Numbered from the stretch's first letter, positions 37,578 through 48,093 are shown. The stretch: DNA of 64,000 nt from Lentisphaerota bacterium (GCA_015061605.1 SUWH01000009.1:1-64000), one strand, 5' to 3'. The notes: generated by a model not told the origin, from the letters alone. Program-made: numbers and translations.

Positions 37578-38222
37578 TTACATTTGCTTCGGGATGATAT
37601 GCAGCCGCAGTACCGGTGCGCTCCAGAGCAAATCTCCGGGGGAGACTGTATTCAATGTGCCGAGTGCGAAGTTGTTGTCACGTTTCAAAAAAAGACAGAA
37701 TTCATCCGGGGCAGGGTAGTTTTCTGCATCAATGATGATCATACTGCCGCAGGGTAATGACAGATTTTTTGCTGAAAGGGCATCGTTGATTTTGCAGACT
37801 GCGGCAAATGGCGGGACGGGCAGATTCAACGTTCCGGAGGAATTTTTGCGGATGAAACTGCTTAATTTTTCGACACTATCATCAAATTTAAGTAAACATG
37901 GCAAATCGATGCAGCAAATCTCCTCTCCGGCATCAGTATAAAGTGCGCAAAGCAGCTGGCGCAACTTGCTTATCCCGCTTGAAATTTCCGTTTGAGTCCG
38001 GGCGGAAATGATGGCAGAGAGGATTTCACGCTCCAGATCAAGCGGGAGAGCAAGATGCTCAAACAATGCGGCAACTTCTTCACCGTCAAGCAGATATTTT
38101 CCGTTGACAACCTCTGCCGCTTCAAAATCTTTTCCAAATAATTCAAGCGCAGTTTTTTCAAAGTGAGCAATGCTTTTAAACTGTCCGCTTAAAATTTTCC
38201 AACCGTTAAGATCACATTTCAT
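37578..38222 (-). CDS. Hypothetical protein
   Basis: Long ORF with plausible start MKCDLNGWKIL; no family recognised. Confidence 0.5.
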   Translation of the reverse strand: MKCDLNGWKILSGQFKSIAHFEKTALELFGKDFEAAEVVNGKYLLDGEEVAALFEHLALPLDLEREILSAIISARTQTEISSGISKLRQLLCALYTDAGEEICCIDLPCLLKFDDSVEKLSSFIRKNSSGTLNLPVPPFAAVCKINDALSAKNLSLPCGSMIIIDAENYPAPDEFCLFLKRDNNFALGTLNTVSPGDLLWSAPVLRLHIIPKQM

Positions 38223-38680
38223 AAGACCGCTCCTTTTTTTGAATTTATCATAATTTAACACAATAATTAAAAAAATCAATATTAAATTATTTAAAATTGC
38301 CAAAATAAATGAAATTTTTTGCCAATCTGAAGCAGTTGCGCTCGAAACTGCCTGTTTCCAGTCGGTGGATGCATCCGGCTTCGCTCGAGGCTCCGCCGTG
38401 ACAAGGTGTGATGCAAGGTCGACGGCAAATTAAGGCGACGGAGAGGGATCAGTCTTCGCCAGGGCAAGGTGTACTTTTTCAGAAGATGCTTGTCGCGGCG
38501 TAGTGAAACGAAGCCGGAAGTCCGAAAATTTGCCAGAAGATTGCGCACAATGCGCCGCCGTCGGTTGTTTTTTATGAGACAGCTGTGAATAAAATCATAA
38601 AAAATCAAAAGATATCGTTGCTTTTTTGTTAACAAGTGTTATATTATTGTTGACGACAGTAAACAATAAGGAAACATCAT

Positions 38681-39262
38681 ATGCTTCAAAAGTTATTAGG
38701 CTCGCAAGCACGGGCAGAAATATTGAAAAAACTATTTACCGGGGGTGGTCAAAGTTTTTATTTACGTGAATTTGCCAGAATAACCGGGATTTCAGCCCCT
38801 TTGTTGTCGCGGGAATTGCGTAATCTTGCATCAATGGGGCTTGTTTTAATTGCAGAAGACGGCAATCGTATCAATTTTACGGCAAACAAGGCTCATGTTT
38901 TATATCCGGTTCTTTGTGAATTTGTTGATAAAAGTTGTGGTCCGGTTGAATTGCTGCGGAAAACATTTGCTGATTCTTCTGCAGATTTGATTTTTGTATT
39001 TGGCTCGCAGGCAAAAGGTACAGCAAATGCCCAAAGTGATATTGATATTTTTGTTATCGGGGATTGCGGATTGCGTGAAATTACAAAGCGTTTGCAGCAG
39101 ATTTCAAACAAAATTACGCAGGAAATCAATCCTTATGTAATTTCAAAAGCAGAATTTCAAAAACGCTTGGAAAATAATGATCATTTCCTGAAAGAAATAG
39201 TGAATACTACGAAAATATTTTTGAAGGGAGGAACAGATGAGTTTGCAGCAATGGCAAAATAA
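38681..39262 (+). CDS. HTH + MNT-type nucleotidyltransferase (MNT antitoxin-like)
   Basis: N-terminal winged-HTH; GSQAKGTANAQSDIDIFVIG nucleotidyltransferase motif. Confidence 0.85.
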   Translation: MLQKLLGSQARAEILKKLFTGGGQSFYLREFARITGISAPLLSRELRNLASMGLVLIAEDGNRINFTANKAHVLYPVLCEFVDKSCGPVELLRKTFADSSADLIFVFGSQAKGTANAQSDIDIFVIGDCGLREITKRLQQISNKITQEINPYVISKAEFQKRLENNDHFLKEIVNTTKIFLKGGTDEFAAMAK

Positions 39263-39377
39263 TGGTTGGCTGCGCCCTCATGCAACAGATAAAATTGAAA
39301 TTGCCAATTTGCTTGCCATTGTTGACAGGGATATGGAAGATGCGGCGGCGGCATTTTCAAAACCGCAAAAGCAATAA
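39237..39377 (+). pseudogene. Truncated HEPN-domain partner (46 aa)
   Basis: MSLQQWQNNGWLRPHATDKIEIANLLAIVDRDMEDAAAAFSKPQKQ*: typical N-terminus of HEPN partners of MNT proteins, but ends before the HEPN core. Confidence 0.6.
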
Positions 39378-39436
39378 AAGCGGAGGACGATAAATGAAAA
39401 AGTTTTTTCCCAATCCGTGACAAAAGGGATCTATGT

Positions 39437-39901
39437 ATGAATGAGGCGTGGAAAATATTTTTTGAAATGTACTTTTCCAATGGGGCAGACATATTTGTAT
39501 TTGTCATTGCTCCGATGTTGTGGGTAAGCAGTATGTTTATAGCCCGTAGACATATAAACTGCTGGCAGGTAAGCAAAAACACCTGCTTCCTTGTTATGTA
39601 CGGACATGTTTTTATCAACTTGCTTGTTTTGCCGCTGAATGGAGGTGGCTTTGGTAATGCAATTGGCGTTTGGGTATTGCTGGTTGTTGTTGCACCAGTA
39701 TTTCCGTGGATTACAGCTCTTGTTCTGAATGTTATAGAACTTGTCTGTTGCGGAAAAAAGAAGATTTACACTGCTAAAGGAAGAGAATTAAAAGATTCTC
39801 TGATCATCCGCAGTGTGTCGCAGTTGGTATTATTGTTGATGATTGCGCTGGGGCACTTTTATACGACTGTTGTTCATTGCGCGGGAGGAGTTTCCTGTTG
39901 A
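39437..39901 (+). CDS. Hypothetical membrane protein
   Basis: Multiple hydrophobic segments. Confidence 0.55.
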   Translation: MNEAWKIFFEMYFSNGADIFVFVIAPMLWVSSMFIARRHINCWQVSKNTCFLVMYGHVFINLLVLPLNGGGFGNAIGVWVLLVVVAPVFPWITALVLNVIELVCCGKKKIYTAKGRELKDSLIIRSVSQLVLLLMIALGHFYTTVVHCAGGVSC

Positions 39902-41925
39902 AAAATAAAACCTTGAAACACTATAAACGCAAAAAATTCTTTTACCGCTTCTTTATGCGGAAGTCCCCTCGCTCTGGTGCGATGTTCGGACTGGCTTGGA
40001 TGATTTGTTTTGGGGCAATGCTGCCGTTGGCTCCGTGGCTTTTTTTACAGATGGTTCCTCAAGCGAAGTATGATTTCAATACTGCGGACATTATTCTGCT
40101 GTTGACAGCTGCCGTTTTATTTTTTACGGTTTGCCTTTTGATCTATGCTTACGGATTTTTGACTTTTGCAAAAAATTTCTATACTATCCTGCGGAATGAT
40201 CTGAAAAAAAGCCGTTTTTGGAAAATTCCTGCCATTGTCGGCGCATTTTCATGGGAACTTGCGGGAATGTTTCTGCTGCCGGTCACACTTCACAAACGCC
40301 GCTGGTTGTCTCTGCTGTTTTTACTCGGCTCTCTCGGATGTAATATTGCAAGTTATATGATTGATATTCCGTTGCAGAAATGGTACTGTCAGTTTGTCGG
40401 ACAGGGATTTTTTCTTTTGCTTGCACTTTTTTGCAGTGGAAAAGATAAAAAGTTCTCCTGGCGTTTTGTTTATCCCTTATCGCTGTTTGTGCTTTTTGTG
40501 GTGAAACTTTGTTCGCTTGAGTTCCTTTTCAACGCTCAAATTTTTGTAAAAAAACTGGAAATTGGTACCGGAATTTCCGCCGAAGATTGGAAAATCCGCA
40601 ACAGTTACGGCTATTCCATCAATAAAGAACCGCTGAAAAGTTTCTGCAAAATCAATATGAAAATTGATATGGAGAAATATCAAACTCCTGCCGATGCACA
40701 AAAATTTCTTGCCGAACTGCGCAAAACGCACACCGATAAATTTGTTGCAATAGACCGCTTGCTTGAATTCAAACCGCAGCGGATTTCTTACAATTGGGTG
40801 AAACCCGGCGAGCCGGTTGCCGCGATGTTGTTGCCGGATTTGCAATGCTTCCTAACCGCCGCTCATTTGCGGATTCTGGAAATCCGTGCCAATGGCGCAG
40901 ATAAAAATGTGGTTGCCCGGTGCAATCAGGATTTATTGCAATTCCGCAAATGGTGTTTGCATAACGAAACTCTGATCGGTAAACTGGTCGCCGGAGCTGT
41001 GGACAATCGCCGTTTATACGCATTGAGTTATGCGATGGCAAGCGATGTTTACAGCAAAGCGGAAATAATAAAACTCATTGGAAAATCTCCCGATTGGAGC
41101 AAGCAATATTCCGAAATATTCGCCAGTGAACACGCTATGACGGAAGAATTTGTAAATCGCCTTGAGAATGCATCAGCAGAGGATATTCAAAGTTTAGAAA
41201 TTTCCTCCGTGTCAAAAACGTTTTGGAAATTTTATCAAAAATTTGCTCCGTTGTTTATAAAAATGAATATCAAACGGGATCATCTTTTTACATTGAATTA
41301 TTACCTGAAAATCAACTCACTGCTTTACCGGGATGATCTTTCCGGTCTGGAAAAAAGAAAATTGGCATATTTGAATAAAGATCATCTTGAAATAGAATGT
41401 TTTATATCTTCAGCGGTTGCTATTCCGGATTTAAGCAATCTTCTGGTGCGGCTCGACCGGACACGCGATGTTCGCCGGATGGCACTTCTTGCCGCCGAAG
41501 TTATGGAATACCGGAAACAACACGGGAAACTGCCGGAAGATCTCTCTTTTCTCCCACAGATACCGCTGTCAAAGCTGGATCACAAACCTTTGATGTATGA
41601 GAAAACACGAGACGGTTTCCGGATTTTCAGCCACACGCATAAAGGCGAAAAGCCCGATGAAAAAGATACCCAATACTCGTACTGGGTGCGTCTGCTGAAA
41701 CAAGCGGAACTTCCTTTGGAAAAACTGATAACCATTGCTGAAAAAGAATTAGTAAAGGTATATGGGAAACAAGTATTGAAACAGCGTCCGTGGAAAATCA
41801 CCCACAGCGATGAGAAAAGCATAACTCTGACTGGAACATTTCACGGCCCGGGCAAAGGCGGCGTTGCAGAAATCACATTACAAAAAAGCAACGGAAAAGT
41901 TCTCCGCATGATTCATGGTAAATGA
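39877..41925 (+). CDS. Hypothetical membrane protein (N-terminal TM block, large C-terminal domain)
   Basis: Long ORF; overlaps previous gene, start uncertain. Confidence 0.6.
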   Translation: MRGRSFLLKNKTLKHYKRKKFFYRFFMRKSPRSGAMFGLAWMICFGAMLPLAPWLFLQMVPQAKYDFNTADIILLLTAAVLFFTVCLLIYAYGFLTFAKNFYTILRNDLKKSRFWKIPAIVGAFSWELAGMFLLPVTLHKRRWLSLLFLLGSLGCNIASYMIDIPLQKWYCQFVGQGFFLLLALFCSGKDKKFSWRFVYPLSLFVLFVVKLCSLEFLFNAQIFVKKLEIGTGISAEDWKIRNSYGYSINKEPLKSFCKINMKIDMEKYQTPADAQKFLAELRKTHTDKFVAIDRLLEFKPQRISYNWVKPGEPVAAMLLPDLQCFLTAAHLRILEIRANGADKNVVARCNQDLLQFRKWCLHNETLIGKLVAGAVDNRRLYALSYAMASDVYSKAEIIKLIGKSPDWSKQYSEIFASEHAMTEEFVNRLENASAEDIQSLEISSVSKTFWKFYQKFAPLFIKMNIKRDHLFTLNYYLKINSLLYRDDLSGLEKRKLAYLNKDHLEIECFISSAVAIPDLSNLLVRLDRTRDVRRMALLAAEVMEYRKQHGKLPEDLSFLPQIPLSKLDHKPLMYEKTRDGFRIFSHTHKGEKPDEKDTQYSYWVRLLKQAELPLEKLITIAEKELVKVYGKQVLKQRPWKITHSDEKSITLTGTFHGPGKGGVAEITLQKSNGKVLRMIHGK

Positions 41926-41959
41926 AGTGAATAAAATCCTGAAAACGAGGAGATTGAGG

Positions 41960-42973
41960 ATGAAAAAGTCTTTTTTTATTTCTGCGTTGGCATTGGCGGT
42001 GATAAGTTCCATTGCCGGTGAAGCCTGTCCGGAATTTATTTCTTTAAAAATAGCTGACGGTAAAGCCGGCGGAACCAGCTTTGAGTCTGCCTGTGTGCCG
42101 ATAGTCCGTACGGTTTTGAAAAATGATATTTTGCAAACCGATATTCAAACTGAACTTGCCGGAACCGGAACTCTTGAGTTCGATATCCCGGATACGGCAA
42201 AAAAAATTCAGTTGTTCGGTTGTCTGTACGATTTGCCGTGCGCAAGCGAAACCGCTTTTTTTCATTCGGTATTGATAAGCGACATCCGCAAGCCGTGGTG
42301 GAGTTTTCAGCGGGATGAAAGACTGCGCGCCATGATGCTGATCTCCTTTGCTGAAAATAAAAAATCTTTTACCGCGCAAATGTGGATCCATGGAAGTTCC
42401 GGTAACGATGTCTGGAAACACAAGCGCAATTTTTCCTGTATCATCGCCGATGACGGACAAATTTTTGAAAAACTTGATGCTGCCGGAAAATCGCGTTTCG
42501 GTGCCGGGATCGAATATTTTCCGGTGTGGGAATTTTCAAATTCAAACGGCAAATTGCTCATCCGTGCCGGTGCAGTCGGCAAATATTATAAATACCGCCG
42601 GGAATCGGGATCGTGTTTGAATATGATTTCATTTCCCGTGCCGCATCCGCGTCCGTACACACTGTTTTTTCTCAATCTGCCTGCCAAAGAAAAGTATCTG
42701 GCTGAAAATAAAAAAAGTGTGACTGAATTACGCTCATTTGCAGAAAAATCAAAACAGCTCCGCTGCGGTATGACTCCGGAAGAAACCGCCGCCATTCTGG
42801 GAACTCCGGATGATTATAAAACCGTCGCTCCCAAAGGTAAAAAGATGAAATCCCATGCCTTTGCGACATATTATTTTCTGTTTTCAACTCACCCATCGCA
42901 AAAGAATTTGTCCGTAACGCTCCACTTTGAAAAATCCCCCGCAGGAAGATATCTCCTGCAGGAAATGTATTGA
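41960..42973 (+). CDS. Secreted hypothetical protein
   Basis: Signal peptide MKKSFFISALALAVISSIAGEA; C-terminal LRCGMTPEETAAILGTPDD is SmpA/OmlA-like. Confidence 0.6.
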   Translation: MKKSFFISALALAVISSIAGEACPEFISLKIADGKAGGTSFESACVPIVRTVLKNDILQTDIQTELAGTGTLEFDIPDTAKKIQLFGCLYDLPCASETAFFHSVLISDIRKPWWSFQRDERLRAMMLISFAENKKSFTAQMWIHGSSGNDVWKHKRNFSCIIADDGQIFEKLDAAGKSRFGAGIEYFPVWEFSNSNGKLLIRAGAVGKYYKYRRESGSCLNMISFPVPHPRPYTLFFLNLPAKEKYLAENKKSVTELRSFAEKSKQLRCGMTPEETAAILGTPDDYKTVAPKGKKMKSHAFATYYFLFSTHPSQKNLSVTLHFEKSPAGRYLLQEMY

Positions 42974-43031
42974 ATAATTCAAAATTTTGATGTTTACGGA
43001 CAGATTTGTTTTGGTTGTGACCGTTGAAAAC

Positions 43032-45263
43032 TTAATTCCACGCTTTGTCGAAGTTGAATGTATCGGTTTCGGCGTTTTTCCAGTGGGCGTTGCGCAGATC
43101 GTAGAAGTCGTAAACTCCGGCGAGGCGGGGGATCGAAACCACCCGCACCGGGAAGATCCTTGACAATCCGCTCCGGCGGTCGAAACGCAGTTCAAACTTG
43201 TTGCCGCGGGCATCGTTGAATGCTCCGTCAAACGGAATTCTGGCGCGGGTGACCAGCAGCGACGGACGGCCGAGCCGGTAGCACTCCAATTCGATACGGC
43301 ACTTTTGCTGAAGAGCTTTGATGTCGGCTTCGGTCATTTCGATGTGGGCGGTCACGCGGGAGACATTGAAGCGTTCCAACTCTTTTACTGCGATGCTGTT
43401 GCAGACGGGCAGGGGGGCGGAAACGATGATTTGGGCTTCCGGATATTTCTCCAGCAGCGCCAGCGCATAAAGCGATGTCACCCGGAAACGGCGGATCCCC
43501 TGTTTCCACGCGGCATCAATGGCTTTGATGACCGACATCAGCCGGGATTCCGGGCAGAACTCCGGCAGGATCGCCTCCCGGGTCATTTTGTTGATGTCAA
43601 AAAGATCGTTGGCACGGATGGCGCGGCGGTCTGCGGGTTCGGCACCGTTGGGTTTCATCGCCACGGTTTCAACGAGGTGAGTATCCGGCGGCAGTTCAAC
43701 GCACTTCATTTTGCGGTAATCGGTGAGAAAGCGGTCGAGAGCTTCTGCGCCGTTGCCGGAGTCCTGAAGCAGTTCCGGCGTGATGTCAGCATGAAGTTTT
43801 TCCCACACCTCTCTGCGGAGCTGTTTCAACTGTGAACCGGGGAGGAAGTAGTTGCCGTCAATGGCGATCCGGGTTCGTGAACCGAGGGCAAAGGTTTCTG
43901 AATTGCTTTCGGCAAAGGCATCGCGTACCGTTTCCGCATTGAGCGGATGCTTGGCGGCATCGGCAAGTTCCAAGGGAAAACGCATTTCAAATCCGGCATA
44001 GTTGATCGTCTTTATCACCGCTTCATTGCGGGTGATGCTGATATCAAGATCGATCGCCGCTTTGCGCACCGGCAGCGCGGCAATGCGTTTGCTGTAATCG
44101 GCAAAACTTTCGCCGATCTTGAAAACGATCCCGTCCGGCGGCACCGGTTTGTCACAGCAGACAAAGAGTTTTTCTCCGGGCATGGCGCGGCGCACTGATT
44201 GATTGTTGACCAGCATTCTGGTCAATGTGACCGCCGTGCCGTCATCACCGGAATGGGGCTGGATACGCAGCCGGTCACCGAGAAAGAGCCGTTTGCTGGT
44301 GACAAAGGAAAAACCGCGTTCAGCGACAAAATCCACATTTCCGACCCGCATACCGGCGGCACCGAGTGAATCGGGCTTGATCAGTTCCTGCGGAGATGAT
44401 TCCGTGTAAAAACCGGTCGACCAGCGGCGGCCGCAGGTGCGGCTGAGCATATTTCTGGCTTCGGACAAGGCGGCAGGAAAATCCGCTTCCGGGGCATCAA
44501 GCAGCATCCGGTAGGCTGAAACGGTGTTGTGAACATAGTCCGGCTGACGGAGACGCCCCTCGATTTTCAATGAATTTACGCCGATCTTGCAGAGCTGCGG
44601 GATGAGTTCGGCGGCGCACAGATCCTGCGGAGAAAAGAAAAATCCGTTGCCGTTTTTGGAGTAGTACCGGCGGCGGCAGGGTTGTTTGCATTTGCCGCGG
44701 TTGCCGCTCCACCCGCCAAGATAGGAGGAAAAAAGACAGCTCCCCGAAAGCGAACAGCACAACGCCCCGTGAATAAACACTTCCAGTTCCAGTTTGGTGC
44801 GTTTGCGGATGGCAGACAGTTCTTCCAAAGTGAGCTGCCGTTCCAGCACCACGCGGGAAAGCCCCAATTTCTCTGCCATCTCCATCCCGGCGGAGTTGTG
44901 GATGCCCATTTGAGTAGAACCGTGGAGCTCCAGATGCGGGAAGTATTCTCTTGCCACGCGCAAAACTCCCAGATCCTGGATCAGTACGCCATCCGGATTG
45001 ATGTCGCTCACATTGGCGAGCATTTCCAACAGTTCCGGTAATTCACACTCTTTGATCAAAGTGTTGAGAGTAAGATAGAGCTTTTTGCCGTTTTTATGGG
45101 CGTAATCGACCGTGGAACGCAGCAACTCTTCAGTAAAGTTGTCGCCACGTTCGCGGGCGTTGAATTTTGATAATCCGGCGTAGACCGCATCCGCTCCGGC
45201 ATCAAATGCGGCAAGCGCACAGGCTGCATTTCCGGCAGGAGAAAGCAATTCCGGCAGTTTCAT
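43032..45263 (-). CDS. U32 family peptidase/collagenase-like protein
   Basis: PELLSPAGNAACALAAFDAGADAVYAGLSKFNAR, ELEVFIHGALCCSLSGSCLFSSYLGGWSGNRGKCKQPCRR. Confidence 0.95.
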   Translation of the reverse strand: MKLPELLSPAGNAACALAAFDAGADAVYAGLSKFNARERGDNFTEELLRSTVDYAHKNGKKLYLTLNTLIKECELPELLEMLANVSDINPDGVLIQDLGVLRVAREYFPHLELHGSTQMGIHNSAGMEMAEKLGLSRVVLERQLTLEELSAIRKRTKLELEVFIHGALCCSLSGSCLFSSYLGGWSGNRGKCKQPCRRRYYSKNGNGFFFSPQDLCAAELIPQLCKIGVNSLKIEGRLRQPDYVHNTVSAYRMLLDAPEADFPAALSEARNMLSRTCGRRWSTGFYTESSPQELIKPDSLGAAGMRVGNVDFVAERGFSFVTSKRLFLGDRLRIQPHSGDDGTAVTLTRMLVNNQSVRRAMPGEKLFVCCDKPVPPDGIVFKIGESFADYSKRIAALPVRKAAIDLDISITRNEAVIKTINYAGFEMRFPLELADAAKHPLNAETVRDAFAESNSETFALGSRTRIAIDGNYFLPGSQLKQLRREVWEKLHADITPELLQDSGNGAEALDRFLTDYRKMKCVELPPDTHLVETVAMKPNGAEPADRRAIRANDLFDINKMTREAILPEFCPESRLMSVIKAIDAAWKQGIRRFRVTSLYALALLEKYPEAQIIVSAPLPVCNSIAVKELERFNVSRVTAHIEMTEADIKALQQKCRIELECYRLGRPSLLVTRARIPFDGAFNDARGNKFELRFDRRSGLSRIFPVRVVSIPRLAGVYDFYDLRNAHWKNAETDTFNFDKAWN

Positions 45264-45269
45264 ATTCGT

Positions 45270-46454
45270 TTACTCCAATTTTATTCGCGGGTCGGCCCAC
45301 GCATAAGCGAGATCCGCCAGCAGATTCATTATTACAAAAAGCAATGCACTGGAAAAAACCAATGCCTTGAGCAATTGCAGGTCAGAGGTGTTGAGTGCTT
45401 CAACCCCGGCAAAGCCCAGTCCGGGAATGCCGAAAAATGATTCCAGAAGCAAACTTCCCGTGAAAAGGAACGGCAGTCCGGCACTGATCCGGGTGATGAT
45501 CTGAATAAGCGAGTTGCGCAGCAGGTGTTTCCCGTAGAGCGTAAAGGATGAACATCCTTTCGCCGCCGCTGTCCGCAGATATTCTTTGCGCAGTTCGTCG
45601 AGAAATACGGTGCGGAAAAAACGGATGTTGCTCCCGGTGCCGCAGAGGATACCGATAAAAACCGGCAGAAAATAGTTGGTGATGTTTTCATATCCCCAGA
45701 CCGGGAACCATTCCAGATGGTAGCCCAGCAGCCATTGCCCGAAAATGATCGCGGTAAGATAGCTCACACTCATTGAAGCTATGGCAAGCAGTGTGATCGT
45801 CCGGTCGGTCATTGTCCCGACGCAGGCGACCGCCAGCAAGGCAAAAATTATTCCGCAAATGATCTCTCCGGCAAAAATCGGCAGCATCAATGAAAGCGAC
45901 GGCCCCATCCCGCGCAAAATGACACCGGTTATCGGTTCGCGGGTGATAAGCGTGGTGCCGAAGTTGAAAAAGGTCACATAGGGAAATTCGGATTTAAAAG
46001 AGATTATTTCCGAAAGCGATTTTTTCAGCTGGGAGTTCCACGGCGACTTTTGCTGATGAAAAAATTCGATCTTTACGATTTTTTTGCCGTCAGGCGCGGT
46101 GAATACCGCCTCTTTTGCCTCATCGGCGATCTTTTTTTCACAACTGCTTTTATCGTCAAAGGTGATTTTGGCAACGATATTTTCCCGTTTGAAATTACGT
46201 TCAATCACCACTTTACCGCTTTCACCATTCCAGTTGGTAAAGGCTTCGGTTTTGCAGTTTTTTCCGAAAAACAGCGGCAGGTCACCGCCGATGGACCGCC
46301 GGAAGTTTTCGATCTCTTCCGGCAGCGCGTTTTTGCCCAGCACCGCCGCCGCCGGATCTCCGGCAGACATGTTGAAGAGGATGAAGGTCAGAGCCAACAC
46401 TCCGGCGATCACCCAGATCGAATAAAAACAGCGGCGTAAAATATAGTTGAGCAT
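45270..46454 (-). CDS. ABC transporter permease (DppB-like) with large periplasmic insertion
   Basis: YILRRCFYSIWVIAGVLALTFILFNMSAGDPA; C-terminal EYLRTAAAKGCSSFTLYGKHLLRNSLIQIITRI...GSLLLESFFGIPGLG. Confidence 0.88.
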   Translation of the reverse strand: MLNYILRRCFYSIWVIAGVLALTFILFNMSAGDPAAAVLGKNALPEEIENFRRSIGGDLPLFFGKNCKTEAFTNWNGESGKVVIERNFKRENIVAKITFDDKSSCEKKIADEAKEAVFTAPDGKKIVKIEFFHQQKSPWNSQLKKSLSEIISFKSEFPYVTFFNFGTTLITREPITGVILRGMGPSLSLMLPIFAGEIICGIIFALLAVACVGTMTDRTITLLAIASMSVSYLTAIIFGQWLLGYHLEWFPVWGYENITNYFLPVFIGILCGTGSNIRFFRTVFLDELRKEYLRTAAAKGCSSFTLYGKHLLRNSLIQIITRISAGLPFLFTGSLLLESFFGIPGLGFAGVEALNTSDLQLLKALVFSSALLFVIMNLLADLAYAWADPRIKLE

Positions 46455-46533
46455 GATACAGGCGCTTTTCAGCAAAACAGCGGATATACCCCCTGTTCAA
46501 AGAGAGATACCCGCCGTTTGCATTCAATTTATG

Positions 46534-48093
46534 TCAGTATTTTTTCAGCATCAAACTGGTGAATACCCAGATGAACAGGAAAATTATCACCGACATTGAA
46601 TAAAGACGGTAGGAGAGTTTCTTCCGTGCCGCCGTCAGCGAGAGACGCAGCAGAGTAAACAGCAGTACCGCCGCGCGGATGATGGTTATCTGTTCCCAGT
46701 TGGCATACTTTGCCGGGAGCAGATCATTCCACGGATAGACCAGAAGAATACCGGCAATGGCAAAGAAGAGCATCAAAAAGAATGCTTTTGCTTTGCTCTT
46801 GATCAACGTCGCCGGACGGCGCAAGGCTTTGAAGCCGATGTCGCGGCGGTAGAACATATCTTTGAACGCGATCGGTTTTACGCCGAAATAGGCATTGAAG
46901 ATCGCGTTGCGGATGTTGTTGCCGGTTGCAGATACTCCCAGGACCCGGCCACCGGCAGTGACGATCATATCATCTTTTTTTGCCGTTCCGCAATGGAAGA
47001 CGACCGCGCCGGTTTCGGCGGCCTCTTTGAGACCGGTGATCTCATAACCGTTTTCATATTTTCCGGGGTAACCGCCGGAAGCGATAACCACGGAAACAGC
47101 GGCATCTTTGCTCCATTTCAATTCAGCTTCAGCAAGTCTGCCTTCGGCGGTCTTGGTCAGCACATCGTACCAGTCGCCCTCAAAACGGCGCATCACCGGC
47201 TGGATCTCCGGATCGCCGAACCGGACGTTGAATTCCAGAACCTTGGGAACTCCGTCTTCGATCATAAGTCCGCAGAAAATAACGCCGCGGAAGTTGAGTT
47301 TTTCTTCATTGATACCTTTGAGGAACGGTTGAAGGATCTCATTGTTGATGCGTTCGCTTACCGCTTTGGTGACTACCGGGGCAGGGGAGTAGGCTCCCAT
47401 TCCGCCGGTGTTGGGGCCGAGGTCGCGGTCAAAGATACGTTTGTGATCCTGACTGGAAACCAGCGGAACGATGGTTTTACCGTCGGTAAGTGCGAGGATG
47501 GATGCCTCTTCACCGGTAAGCATCTCTTCGATGACGACGCGGGTTCCGGCACTGCCGAAAGCTCCGTTGAAGCATTCTTTGACAAAATCTTTGGCACCGT
47601 CGCGGTTTTCGGCGACCAGAACACCTTTGCCGGCGGCAAGTCCGTCCGCTTTGACCACGATACCTTTGACTCCGGCATCGAATTGGGCATCGATATATTT
47701 GCAGGCATCATCGGCATTGTCGAAGGTGTCATAGGCGGCGGTGGGGATGTTGTATTTTACCATGAATTTTTTGGCAAAATCTTTGCTGCCTTCAAGCTGG
47801 GCGGCAACTTTATCCGGGCCGAAAATGGCAAGTTTACGACTCTGGAAAACATCGACGATACCGGCGCACAGCGGGGCTTCCGGACCGACCACGGTGAAGT
47901 CGATACCGTTGCTTTGGGCGAAATCTGCCAGTTTTTCCAGTTCATCGACCTTGATATTGACACATTCGGCATCAGCGGCGATACCGGCATTACCGGGCGC
48001 GCAATAGACTTTTTCCACCTGACTGCTGCGTTTGAGCTGCCACACGAGCGCATGCTCACGTCCGCCTGAACCGATAACCAGAACTTTCTTCAT
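46534..48093 (-). CDS. purD: Phosphoribosylamine--glycine ligase with C-terminal membrane extension
   Basis: KVLVIGSGGREHALVWQL, ATP-grasp motifs; PurD end ...MFYRRDIGFKALRR followed in frame by about 95 aa with about three TM segments. Confidence 0.93.
   Translation of the reverse strand: MKKVLVIGSGGREHALVWQLKRSSQVEKVYCAPGNAGIAADAECVNIKVDELEKLADFAQSNGIDFTVVGPEAPLCAGIVDVFQSRKLAIFGPDKVAAQLEGSKDFAKKFMVKYNIPTAAYDTFDNADDACKYIDAQFDAGVKGIVVKADGLAAGKGVLVAENRDGAKDFVKECFNGAFGSAGTRVVIEEMLTGEEASILALTDGKTIVPLVSSQDHKRIFDRDLGPNTGGMGAYSPAPVVTKAVSERINNEILQPFLKGINEEKLNFRGVIFCGLMIEDGVPKVLEFNVRFGDPEIQPVMRRFEGDWYDVLTKTAEGRLAEAELKWSKDAAVSVVIASGGYPGKYENGYEITGLKEAAETGAVVFHCGTAKKDDMIVTAGGRVLGVSATGNNIRNAIFNAYFGVKPIAFKDMFYRRDIGFKALRRPATLIKSKAKAFFLMLFFAIAGILLVYPWNDLLPAKYANWEQITIIRAAVLLFTLLRLSLTAARKKLSYRLYSMSVIIFLFIWVFTSLMLKKY

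Noticed and set aside
46993-48069. 358-aa plus-strand ORF opposite purD
   Set aside because: Antisense shadow of the purD reading frame; purD is unambiguous
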